Below are positions 1 through 10,350 of a stretch of 64,000 nt of DNA, piece by piece. A program made the translations under genes and the position numbers. How positions within the stretch are numbered: position 1 is the stretch's first letter; every line of letters starts with the position of its first letter. Under the pieces are notes generated by a model. It saw only the letters and a program-made list of their open reading frames with translations, did not search any database and had not been told where the DNA came from. Source of the stretch: Blattamonas nauphoetae (lineage: Eukaryota > Preaxostyla > Oxymonadida); assembly GCA_033064195.1 (NCBI GenBank), contig JARBJD010000052.1, positions 62,001 to 126,000 on the forward strand, in the 5' to 3' direction.

Positions 1-3000
1 GCTTGAGGTTCGCCTAATTTGTGTCGCATTGAAGTGGGAGATGAAGCAATCGAGAAGACAAGTGGATTGTATGATTGCCATTCCTCGCATCTTCACAGCG
101 AACACAATGCATTCTGTCTCGATTGGGTTGATTAGGTGGAGATCGAGAGCAATTGGCTTCCGAACTTGAGTGCTGAGATTCACCTCCTCGTCTGTGATGA
201 ACATCAGAGTGCTTTCCTCTACACCCGCGTGTGTGCTGAGGATGGTCAGCTCGTACTCGTTTGAATGGGCTTGTGCGGATGGATACGAGATGAGTGCAGG
301 TGTGGGTTGCTGAGTTGAAATCTTTGAGTCGGAGAGACACGATTGAAAGCAACGACAGGATTCTTGGATGGTGTTGATAGAAGTGATGGATTACTTGTTT
401 CGGTTCAACTCAGGCAACTGTGTCGACTTCAATTGGGCCATCTGCAGGAGGATCATCTGCCACCCCTCGGATGTGGAACGAGTACTTGTCTGCTGCCGTC
501 GATGGTGTGGAGGAGGATGATTGAACAATGTTCACAAAACTGTACATCGCAGTCGAGCGTGGATTGATGTTCAACTCTCTTGGTCCCGTGAAGACAGCTT
601 GACTGCCAGCTCCTGCTGACCCTGACGTTGGGGTGAGAGTGCATTTCATGACTCATTCTGTCAGGGTTGGGTTTGCAATCGGGATCTCCTGCGAGACAGG
701 CTTTCGAGCGATGGTCTGCAGGTCAATCGTTTCTTCCATTCCGGGTGACTGGGAATTGCCTTTGATGTCGAAGATTCGGATATCGAGAGCGGACTTGAGG
801 ACAACACGGCACATGTACTCGCCGGCCTGCTTCGGACGGAAGGAGAAGGGCAGCCGCACACGACCGCCTGACGTGTCTGTCTTTTGGCTGTCGGCGGTGG
901 AGAGTGCCTTCTTCAATCCTTGCGGCTGTTTGAGGACAATCTGGAGTTTTTTTGGGATCGAGAAGAACGGCGAGGTTGACTCGACTTGGTAAGTGAGTGA
1001 GTTCCCTGGAGTTGGCAGGAGCGGGAATAGTGCTTTCTCGAGTTGGGAGTCCTCTGCCTTGACCGCCTCCAATCGGCGATTCTTCGCGGGGAAGATGATT
1101 TCCTGTTGAGAAGCTGTGTCTGCCTGTCCGATGATGATGAAGGGCTCCGACGGTGTGGGGATGGTTGAGATTTCCTCGATCTCCACTGTGAACTCGCCCT
1201 GGTCTTCGTCGCGAAACATCACACGGCATCTGTGCACGCCCACAGAGATTGGTTGGAATTGGACCTGGATGGTGCCTGTTGCTCCATTGATGAGCGTCAG
1301 TTGCTGTGTGTTTAGTCGGCATGGACAGAAATCAGCCTTTTCTGCGAGCTTGATGGTGTCATGTTGAACTTGCTGTTTCTGACCAGGAGAGTGTTCATGT
1401 ACTGTCGCCCATGATCCCGTTCGGGACTGTACGGGGCCGCTTTATGTTTTGGGTGTTCCGAGAAGCTTGGGAGTACCTCCAGGCGTCAATGTCTTCGGTT
1501 GGAGCTTCCTTCTACTGTTAGCGCACATCCGTTGGGGAACGGATTTCGGTTTTTGACTTCGCAGTAAGCACACCCATACAGCGGAGTGGTGACAGAGTAC
1601 GTCGCTGAAGGGGTTGGGTTCGGCACTTTCGTCACCATCTGCATCGCAATCGGGTGGACTTGGCCGCCTCCCTCGTTCTTCGGGATGTACAGAAGAGTCG
1701 CCTTGATTGGGTTGGAGAAGCAAGGGCTGACCGTGACTGCGAATTGGAGAGTGCGTTGTGATGGATTCTGAGAGTCACTTTGCTCAGAACGAAGAGCTTG
1801 ATGATCTGAAGAAGAAGCGTCGTCCACACGATGTTGGACAACAGCTAACGTCTCCTTCGTTTCCTGACTCTTATGCACAGCGAAGAGGATGTCGTTCACG
1901 TCGGGGACGGGGTAGTGGAAGCGGCTCGAGACATACACATCTGCCACAAATCGAGCGTAGTCGGCCCATTTCAAGAAATACTCCGGCTACAGCTCCGAGA
2001 GGATCGCCTGCAGGCGTTCGGTGTGGACGACATTGTCTGAGGAAGGGAGTAATGTTGCGGGTCTCTGTTTCGTGCTGTTGGTGTGACTGGCTGTGTTGAG
2101 GGCGACATCGGAGTTCTGATCACTGACGAAACTGGCGGGGCTGCGTGGGTTGTGTTTCCAGTCATCGTCATCGTCTGCATGATTTCTGCGAGCGGTCTGA
2201 CCGGGATCTTCTCGCCGAGGATGGCCTCGAGCACTTCCCACAGCGGCTGCCCGAACTGCTCGATTATTGACTCCGGCCAAACAGAAATGCGAGAGGCAAG
2301 GAAAGACGTGTTCAGGAAGCGGAGGAGGAGGAGTTCTTTCGGTTCGAAGACGAGTTGTTGTTTGATTCCAAGAGCGGTGACTGTGATGTCGCAATACTCC
2401 GACTTCTCGCCGTTCAAGAAGAGCGGAATGGAGAGCTTGTATTCGGCCTCTTCTTTTGGGAAGAACGAGACAATAAATTCGTCCTCCTGTCCGTTGGCGA
2501 GTGTCCCTTCACTCGGCGTGACTTGGAAGATGTCTGCTTGGATCTCGGGAATGTTTGAGGCATCGATTCGCCACTTGAGAGGGCGTGTGTGGTGGATGCA
2601 GACTGTGTCGCTGAGAGGAACAGACGCATCCATATCTTCGAAGGACTTGTGTATTATGGAACTTTTCTGGAGAGTTGTTCGCTCAACAGCTTCGATTGGA
2701 GACTTTGGCCAGACGTTGGATGTCTCGACGCATTTTTGTTGATTGGCTGGGTTAAAATACTGTTCGGATCACAGACAGACACGAGTGGACTGACTGTGCG
2801 GGAGTTTGCGGGTGTTTTTTGGTTGTTGACGGAGAGAGTGACAGGAGTGGGGGAAGATGCTGGTTGGACCGTTGGTGGCTTCGTTTCTATTTGTGAAGGC
2901 CCAACTAATGAAGGATTTGGAACATGATGGAGAGAATTGGACATCGCATGTGTGAAAGAGACAATTGGAGTGGGTTGAGCGGGGAAAACAAGTGACTCTG

Positions 3001-3112
3001 ATGACTTGGTTGGATCATCCACTTCAAGAGTCAGTATTTGATATTGTGCATTTCCCATTTCATCCATCTCGACTTCGCTGCGTGTCCCGTAAACATTTGT
3101 GTCGAACGTCAC
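1..3112 (-). pseudogene. CFAP47-like flagellar protein gene, 3' end off window, apparently decayed
   Basis: Minus-strand segments in order (about 3112-2654, 2633-1990, 1974-1486, 1400-656, 649-410, 330-1) read like one long protein of ASH/PapD-like beta-sandwich domains typical of CFAP47/HYDIN-class axonemal proteins. Examples are PLKWRIDASNIPEI, YKLSIPLFLNGEKSEY, YSFHIRGVADDPP and IALDLHLINPIETE. That family sits on the central-pair or radial-spoke apparatus of motile flagella. An in-frame TAG at 1987-1989 lies between LSEL and PEYFLKWADY. An in-frame TGA at 653-655 lies in NPTLTE-VMKC, where a Trp would be natural. The frame also changes near 2000-2100, 1440-1490 and 350-410. Some changes may be introns, but the two in-frame stops inside otherwise continuous homology favour decay. 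The 5' end is uncertain; 3060-3335 could hold another exon. The CFAP47 assignment is by remembered pattern, moderate confidence. Confidence 0.5.
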
Positions 3113-3339
3113 ACTCGAAAGAGAGTTGTGGAGTTAGAGTTGGCGAACGATGTTTAATCCGTTTTCCAGAGGTATCGTTATCGTTGCTTGCTTCACCGCT
3201 CATTTTGATGGGGCATTCATAGCTGGGGCTTGGGAAATAGGGTATTTTTGAACTTTCGGGGAGATCAGTGGGTGCTGGACAGGATCGCTGGAGTCTCATC
3301 AGGAACCGTGTTGTGGAGGACGGGAATTGGTTCATTCGG

Positions 3340-4375
3340 TCTTACAGCCCATTTTGAGCGGGAAAACGTGCGAGAGAGGAAGAACAAATCCACGGAAACG
3401 CCGAGAAAGGCGAGCGCTTAAACGATCCACATGATGGAATTCAGCCGCGTCTTGTCATTGCCAACGAATGAACATGTCATTCCAATGAGATGGAAGACTG
3501 CGATATCAGCACACATTGCGGAATATGAGGCGTTGGTCATGTCTGTGAAGAATGGGAGCAGGAAGAAGGAGTACCTGAAGAGGAGGAGAGATAGTGCGAG
3601 GCAAGCAACGGTTCGATATTGGGGGAATCGACTGAGGAACATAATGAGGATGAAAATGGCCACGTTGGTCAACAAGACAAGTGTATTGATGATGCCTGTT
3701 TGGTCTGTGAAGTGCGATCAAGTCATCTATTCCAAATCAAGGAAGGGAAATAGAAAAATAAGAGGGTAGAAACAATGGAGAGGCATACTGAGATACTGAA
3801 TCATCAATATCTCATTCCTTTCGGTCCAGATCAGATCTGGATTGTTGCATGTCATCCATTCCAGACTAATGAAGAGAAGTGAACGGAAAAAAGAGTAAAA
3901 ACAATGGAATCACAAACTAAGATGTTGTGATTTACATCTATCAACTGATTTTGTTGTCATTGACTGAGAATAGGAGAGTGAATGATGAGTCGAGCAGATC
4001 TCCACAAATTTTGCTTCAACGGAGATTAAAAAGAGGTATCACGGGACAAAAGAAGAGTTGAATGGAGTCCGGACTTCAAATCGCGGGATAAGATGGCCTG
4101 AAAGATAAGAGATGACAAAGACAACTTGACATGGGTAAGATGATCAGATCAGAGGACAGGACAGGACAGGACATGTCCGATTTGTCCTCTTTTGAGATAA
4201 GTGTAGAAGTTGAATGAACTAATTCAGAGAAATCTACAGTGTGAATATAAGGTGCTTGTCCGATTTTGTCCTACTCTGTCCTCTCTTGGGCCGATCGTCC
4301 TGTAAACTCCAAATTAGGAGTTTGTAGGACAGAATTCCAGAAGCTCGTAATTCGCCACCGAACCGGTTTTCACGC
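3340..4375. other. Intergenic, no supported gene
   Basis: I see no convincing gene here. A minus-strand open stretch at 3675-3418 encodes about 85 mostly hydrophobic residues with no recognisable domain. Near 4153-4178 there is a short GGACA tandem run followed by several TGTCC-rich words up to about 4310, a low-complexity patch of unknown meaning. Confidence 0.5.
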
Positions 4376-4407
4376 ACGTTGACTAGGCATGGGCAGTGGT
4401 CGGTCTG
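4376..4407 (+). repeat. Left target duplication (4376-4383) and left TIR of the hAT-type element
   Basis: ACGTTGAC occurs directly before TAGGCATGGGCAG. The same 8-mer follows the mirrored terminus at 6992-6999. Confidence 0.85.
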
Positions 4408-4455
4408 AAAACCTCGAGTCCAGTCCCTAAAAATAAAAGAGTCGGCGACTTTTTT

Positions 4456-4533
4456 GAAGTGCCCTTTAGTCGAGTGGAAGCATGACAGCTTTTTGTTCCC
4501 CGGACCCAGGATCGAATCCCGCCCTGGACACTT
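4456..4533 (+). other. tRNA-like sequence (possible Pol III promoter boxes)
   Basis: AGTCGAGTGG resembles a tRNA A box and GGATCGAATCC a B box, about 30 bases apart. AAGTG at the 5' side can pair with CACTT at the 3' side. The T stem is poor, so this is not a standard tRNA. A related arrangement lies at about 30367-30440. It may be a tRNA-derived short element or a decayed tRNA. Confidence 0.3.
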
Positions 4534-5111
4534 TATTATTGACTTTTTCTCATTTTTGATTCACAACATCTCTATAATTAGTTCATCACTTTTTTCACAA
4601 AATTACTGTTCCTGAGGTCGTGGTTCAAGAGTCCCTGAGTCGGTCTGTCTTTCCCCAACATTGGACTAAAAGTCGGCCTGTCCGACCGACACCGACTTTC
4701 CTCCTTTGTTCTGACAGCATACCCGCTGATCCAAACAAATGACAAAGGGTGTTCTTTTCTTCTCAACCCTAAACAATCACTTTTACTTCATTTCTCACCA
4801 AAAGATGTCGTGATCAAGCCCAAGTCTGTAACTTGTCGACTAAGCAAGATAAGGATACTTTACAACAGTAGTATGCACATTCACTGTTTGGTCACTCTTA
4901 CTTGCCTCTTCCTCTTGATGTATGCGAAGTGGATGTCCTGTCCATCAACCATCTTCAACCATCTCAGTCTTCACCAAATCACAGAAGCATTCCTGATACA
5001 TCCTCATTTCACCCACCCCAGGTGTGTACTCTCTCTTTATATCATCATTTATTCGTTTGTGATTGTTATGAATGGTATTTGATGATTTAGCAATCAGTTT
5101 TCGGTTCTAGC

Positions 5112-5790
5112 ATGGTCGAAAGCCAAGGAATCATTTTTAAGTGTGGAGGACAACGAATCCATTTTGAACAGCAATTGACAATCTTGCTGGTCACACTTAA
5201 TTTGGAGATGATGAAATGGAAAGAACAGCACACGAGTGGCGAAATCCGTCCCTCCACTGCGTGGTATGCAGATCAGAACGGGGATGACATTGTGTCTGTT
5301 TACATTATTATTGTTCCATTTGCATGGTTTCTTTCTCCTTTCTAGTCTTTTCCTTCCCTTCATCTGGTGTTTTTTCTTTTTGTTTTGGTCATCTCTATCA
5401 GGTTCATTGGTAGTGAAGTCTCCCTCCAAACAGGCGAAACTATATCTTCAAACGACTTCTTTCACCTGGATAAGGAGATGCTTGTGTTACAATTTGTGAA
5501 TACAGAGGGATATAAGTCGTCACCACATTCTCTTCACCCGGTGGTGGAGAACGGAACATTCCATGTGTTTGGGGGATGAATCAGAACAGAATGACTGATT
5601 TGTCTGCACTGGATTTCACGACACTGACCTGGACATTCCTGACACCCGGAAAGAACCAGCCACCGCCGATCTGCTCGCACGTGGCAGTTTATTCCCTTGC
5701 GTCTTGCTCCATGATTGTTTGTGGAAGTCTGACGTCAGAACGTGCAGAGAACAAGCTGTGGACATCCTCCTGCTCCCAACATTCTTGGTC
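5112..5790 (+). pseudogene. Kelch-repeat protein gene fragment inside the hAT-type element
   Basis: Two kelch-type blades are readable: LNLEMMKWKEQHTSGEI, and further on FHVFGG, LSALDFTTLTWTFLTPGK and SHVAVYSLASC. Kelch beta-propellers usually mediate protein binding. A likely intron lies at about 5294-5401: GTCTGT donor, long pyrimidine tract, CTATCAG acceptor. Removing it gives the smooth join DDIV-FIGSEV, in frame. At 5571-5576 a run of five G needs one more base to keep the frame into MNQNRMTDLS, so there is one frameshift. After about 5790 the homology fades. Retention of the intron suggests DNA-level capture, not retroposition. Confidence 0.5.
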
Positions 5791-5799
5791 GGTTATGAC

Positions 5800-6900
5800 G
5801 ACTGTATCGTCACCTCCACAACCCCACCATTTCAACTCGAAGTACATTCAATTCATCCCCACTACACTTCAAGCTACATCCATCACAACGTTCATTCGTC
5901 AATCCAAGCTGTAACAAGCAATCTCAACACTCTATACATTAGTCCAGAATTCCAACTACTCCACCTGCAGCGGATCCAAAAGTCGCATCAACATCGTATC
6001 TCAGCCAATAAAACAACTGTTCTCACAAGGGACAGTCCTGTTGGAGGGTATTTTCAGAATCTCTCCATCCAAATCAACGATCGACGAGCTGCGAGGGAAA
6101 TACCAAAGAAAAGAGATTTAGAGTTGTTCAAAAGCAGCCACATGTTCTTTCAGGCTTCTTAAAGACAATTCTGGGTGAGCTCCTCCTATCCTTCGTTCAA
6201 GTTTCGATGTCCCTTTTATCCATCGCCGCGCTGTCGACACTGTGCCCGTCACACGCGATGCGGCTTCTAATAACCCCATTTCTGACCCAAAAGCGGGGTA
6301 TCATGTCCTTGATGTGCTCGTCCTTGGGAAAGGTGTTTTGACCGCGCTTTCTCGAAACACCTGTTCTGTTCCAACAGTACTGTGGCTGAAGCGCTGTACA
6401 GATCAGAAGGGAGTGTTGGGACGTTCAAGAAGGAGCTGGGGTGGATGCTGGGGAATGTGAAGGAAGAGGGAAGAGTAAGTAGGAAGCTGTTCAACCAGCA
6501 CTCTCCCTCTTCCCTTCAGACCGCTCGCCTAACATGGCGCAGCTGAAGAAGTGCTGACCTGAGTGTTCTTGGGATTCCGTGTTCCGAGAGACGAAGAAGG
6601 ATGTTGTAGTGGTGTGTCTGCAGATTCGAGAGAAGGACACGATGGACAGCCGAAGGGAAGAACATCGACAGAAAGAGGGGAATTCGCAATGTTAAAAGAA
6701 GAACAAGATCGCCTGCAGATGGAGGATATAGAGAAGATTCCAAGGAAGGCGGATGAAGAGGAGAGGATGAGTGAGGGAACACAACACCAATTCTCCCCTT
6801 TAATTCACAAGACAACAATTATCTGCTCATTTTATCTTCTCACACACTCACATATGTCGTATTTAGCGAATATTTTGGTAATAGAGACAATCTGAACAGA
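5800..6900 (+). other. Interior of the hAT-type element, no recognised gene
   Basis: Several plus-strand open stretches (5704-6162, 6242-6460, 6563-6895) are present, but none shows a domain I recognise. The last two are charged and glutamate/arginine-rich in overlapping frames. They may be further captured exons of an unidentified gene. Confidence 0.3.
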
Positions 6901-6959
6901 CATGAAAAACAGCTCGGAGAAAAGGGGTTGATCCTCCCGAAAAGTAGTCGGTCGGTCGA

Positions 6960-6999
6960 CGAGCAGTCGGACCGACCGCTGCCCATGCCTAACGTTGAC
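6960..6999 (-). repeat. Right TIR and right target duplication (6992-6999) of the hAT-type element
   Basis: CTGCCCATGCCTA ends at 6991 and is followed by ACGTTGAC, matching the left flank exactly. Additional GGTCGGTC words at 6945-6957 extend the subterminal repeat zone. Confidence 0.85.
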
Positions 7000-7239
7000 G
7001 TCCTTCTCAACAATTTTAGATGGGGATGAACGAGTCTTGAATGATAAAGTTCACTATAGTGTCAGAAAGAGGCAACTCATAAGTATGGGTTGTTAACTCG
7101 TCTTTTCCGGCCTTCTCTTGATTTCTTTGGAATTGTTCAGGTCAGAATAGAGACAAGGAGTGGATGGCGAGCTGAATCGGACAAGACCTCTGTCCTCTGT
7201 CCTCAAGTTCTGGTGCTCTGTCCGTCCGCTACACATCAT

Positions 7240-8628
7240 AACATGGGGCTTGAAAAATATACATTGGTCAAACTAAGAAAAATAAAAATTGGTTCCGCGC
7301 CAAAACCCCTGTGTCGGGAGAAAACCTCAAAATACCCCCTTTTGCCCGATAAAAAAATCGTTTCGGTAATATCTTCACAACCCATGAACCGATTTCGATG
7401 GAATTTTTCACAAACACGTTTTTTTGGTGAAATGAACATTTTGAAAAAAATTTGGAGAAAAAATTCTGGATATTTGGGAAAATGGAAAAAAACCCATATG
7501 GGTGATTATTTTTCAAAAGTTGCTGGCGTCATATTTTTGTGTAAGTCTGGAGATTTGCCGAACCATTCCCATTGTCGACATATACCCCTTCAATCAACAC
7601 ACTGAAGGTTTTGTACATTCATTCACCCATTCATCCACTTGTTTCATTCAGATTTCAGCTGGCGGTGACCCCTCTTCGCCAATTCTTGGACATACCTTCT
7701 CATTCGCGTAAGATCAGTGTTGGAACACTTCTTTTGATGTGAACCAACATAGTGTCCATTGCTCATTCTTTTTTATCTTCTCTCTCCAAAGTCGATTTTC
7801 AACAGTCTTCCAGACAACTTCGAGACTTGTCATCTCACTGATTAAAGTCATAATCTGGTATTTTCAGATATTCTCCTTCATTTTTTGAGTTTTGTTCAGA
7901 TGATATTGTTCGTCTCGTCCTGGGATCAACACGTGTTTTCTGTTCATCCTCCCTTTTAGATACTATCCTTCAAAACTGATGTTCCTTCACAAATTGACAT
8001 CAAACCAACCATCCTGACATTTTCAGTATATTGCATGGCGATACTCCTCGTCTCAAGCGATTGAGCACTGAGATGCTTTTCATGGTTTTTTGAATGATTT
8101 GTGCATTTATTTCACTTTTTGCTCATGTATCCGTTATTTTTGAGCGTTTTACACCACTTATTGGTTTTATGAAGTGTATTGTTGCAAAAAGTGTGTCAAA
8201 TTGTCCTGGTGAAAAAAGGGTCCTCTCGAGCGCGATCAAAACAAAATCCGCTCAATTTATTGTCCGGTATCTCTTTAAGCCTGTAACTGTTAATTAGGCA
8301 AAAAATATTTTTTGGTGACGCTCCATAGTGTTTTGCAACCTTTCAAAAATAATCTCCCATATTTTTCTCAACAAAAAATTCTTAGAAAAAATATCTTTTA
8401 TTTTTTGAGCAGCTTTTGTCGAGAACTTTACGATCACAATGCATTTTAGTCGATTCAAAACGGATGGCTGGTTGTGGAGAAAAAAGGGGAAAAAGTTGAG
8501 AAAAATGTGTGGATTCCTAAAGGAAACAGTATTTTGAGGTTTTCTCCCGACACAAGGGTTTCGGGGCGGAACCAAATTTTATTTTTCTTAGTTTGACCAA
8601 TGTATATTTTTCAAGCCCCATGTTACGG
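7240..8628. mobile_element. R1-family inverted-repeat element, long copy
   Basis: 7240-7500 starts AACATGGGGCTTGAAAAATA and includes GGTCAAACTAAG and GTGTCGGGAGAAAACCTC. 8350-8628 carries the matching inner half and ends with the same words inverted (GAGGTTTTCTCCCGACAC, TTAGTTTGACC, TTTTTCAAGCCCCATGTT). This gives inverted ends of about 100 bp. Unlike the approximately 530-bp copies elsewhere, about 850 bp of unrelated sequence (7500-8350) lies in the middle, either a longer parent form or an internal insertion. No transposase is visible. Confidence 0.7.
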
Positions 8629-8689
8629 GTTTTTGAATATGTACGGGTTATTGACACTACTATTATGATCAACATTTTGCAAAAAAAAG

Positions 8690-8885
8690 TTAAAAAAAAT
8701 TCTGTGTATCTGGAAAAATTGGAAAAAAACCCATATGATTCTCGACAAACAATTCTTAGAAAAAGATATCTTTTCATTTTTTGAGCAGCTTTTATCGAGA
8801 TCTATACGATACCAATGCGCTTTTTTGGTGCGAAACGGATGGCTGGTTGTGGAGAAACGAGCGGAACCATTTTTTTTCTTAGTTT
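8690..8885 (+). repeat. Partial R1-family copy
   Basis: Shares TTTTTTGAGCAGCTTTT, CGGATGGCTGGTTGTGGAG and TTCTTAGTTTGG with the right half of the R1 elements, but the terminal repeat is mostly missing. Confidence 0.6.
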
Positions 8886-8952
8886 GGTTAATGGCAACTT
8901 AAAGGACACAACCAAGTCTCTTTGAAACTACTTTTTTCATCTTTTCTTAATA

Positions 8953-9946
8953 CAGTCTGAATAGTTCAAAGTCGAACAAAAATAATTCAAAGTCGTAGTG
9001 AAATATTTCAAAGTCGAAATGAAATAATTCAAAGTCGAAGTGAAATAATTCAAAGTCGAAAAACAGTTTTTTTTTCCTTTAGCCTCCGAAAGCAGCACAT
9101 AATTCCATCTATTCATACTGTGACCTTTTTGTACCCATGTGTTTAATCGACTGAATACGTTTTTCAGGATTTAAAACAATCCATTCATGCTTTCTGATGT
9201 GATTTTGAGCTTTTTTGATGAAAAAAGTCACTTCATTGGTCTGAGAAAAAACAGCATGTGATACACAAATGGTTGTAGTATTGGACTGATGTTTGAGAGG
9301 CGTGAAGGAGTCATCGATGTGACAAATTATGGAGACTTTTTGCCTTGATCAACTTAGGCAGGATCTGATTTGTTGGTTTTTCTGGGCTTAGACGAAGAAT
9401 TACTGTGTAAAGAGCTCAACAATGTGAACTATAGCCGAGAAAGTGTTAAATGATGTCGGATGATACTTGACTAGCCAGTACCATGATCATTGAGTCAGGT
9501 TTTTTGAGCATGAAAGGCAAAAAGTCTCCATAATTTGTCACACCGATGACTCCTTCACGCCTCTCAAACATCAGTCCAATACTACAATTATTTGTGTATC
9601 ACAGGCACTTTTTTCTCAGACCAATGAAGTGACTTTTTTCATCTAAAAAGCTCAAAATCACTTCAGAAAGCATGAATGGATTGTTTACAATCCTGAAAAA
9701 CGTATTCACCCGATTAAACACATGGGTACAAAAATGTCACAGTAGAAATAGATGGAATTATGTGCTGCTTTCGGAGGCGAAAGGAAAAAAAACTGTTTTT
9801 CGACTTTGAATTATTTCATTTCGACTTTGAATTATTTCACTTCGACTTTGAATTATTTCCTTCGACTTTGAATTATTTCCTTTCGTCTTTGAATTATTTT
9901 CTTCGACTTTGAATTATTTATGTTCGACTTTGAACTATTCAGACTG
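8953..9946. mobile_element. Foldback DNA element (994 bp), TA target duplication
   Basis: It begins CAGTCTGAATAGTTCAAAG and ends with the exact inverse, with TA on each side (8951-8952, 9947-9948). The two arms, about 8953-9360 and 9535-9946, are near-perfect inverted copies of over 350 bp separated by a short centre. Each arm starts with several 20-bp units of the form ATAATTCAAAGTCGAA. No coding sequence is seen. It shares its terminal word with the 7.8-kb element at 10351-18184, so both belong to one family. Confidence 0.85.
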
Positions 9947-10079
9947 TAGGGGGTGGGGGTTATGGGTGAGAGGGGGTAAATAATAAACCCCGGGGTTGAT
10001 GGGCGGGAGCCCCTACTCTTGGATGATCGCATGATCCACACACATATCCGAATCCAACATCCAAAAACCAGATCCTAAC

Positions 10080-10348
10080 ACTCTAAGTTGTTCAATTTAT
10101 GAAGTTCTGAACAATTACACTGGTTGTAAAGATTTTTTTCGACTTCTTCAATTCCCGACAGCCTCTCATTCAGTATCTGGTCCATCGCAGAAGCACAAGA
10201 TCACCAACATCGACAAATTTACTCCACTTTCTGTTTGTTTGGACACATCAACGGATATCACACTCACTTCGGTGCTCTGTGTTAATCTTCGTTATTTGTC
10301 CAAATCAAACGAAAGAAAGAGTTTTTTTGTTGGGTTGGAAGAGATGGA
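10080..10348 (+). pseudogene. hAT-type transposase gene, 5' portion, split by insertion
   Basis: Plus-strand translation contains KITNIDKFTPLSVCLDTST, then DITLTSVLCVNLRYL and FFVGLEEMD. This is the 'DESTD...RYL...FLGLEEL' stretch of hAT/DUF4371-type transposases, where the D of CLDTST occupies the first catalytic position. The reading frame stops at the insertion target (TA at 10349-10350) and resumes at 18187. Anything upstream of about 10080 is not recognisable. Confidence 0.7.
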
Positions 10349-10350
10349 TA

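Larger units (their letters stand above)
4384..6991. mobile_element. hAT-type non-autonomous DNA transposon (2608 bp) carrying a kelch gene copy
   Basis: The left end reads TAGGCATGGGCAGTGGTCGG. The right end, read inward on the minus strand, is TAGGCATGGGCAGCGGTCGG, so there are roughly 22-bp terminal inverted repeats with one or two mismatches. Immediately outside both ends is the same 8-bp word ACGTTGAC (4376-4383 and 6992-6999). An 8-bp target duplication with a TAGG.ATGGGCA-type end is the hAT signature. GTCGGTC/GACCGAC words recur just inside both ends (about 4400-4410, 4640-4700, 6945-6985), like hAT subterminal repeats. No transposase is visible inside; the interior holds a kelch-repeat gene copy and a tRNA-like sequence. 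It is therefore probably mobilised in trans and resembles a gene-capturing 'Pack' element. Confidence 0.85.
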
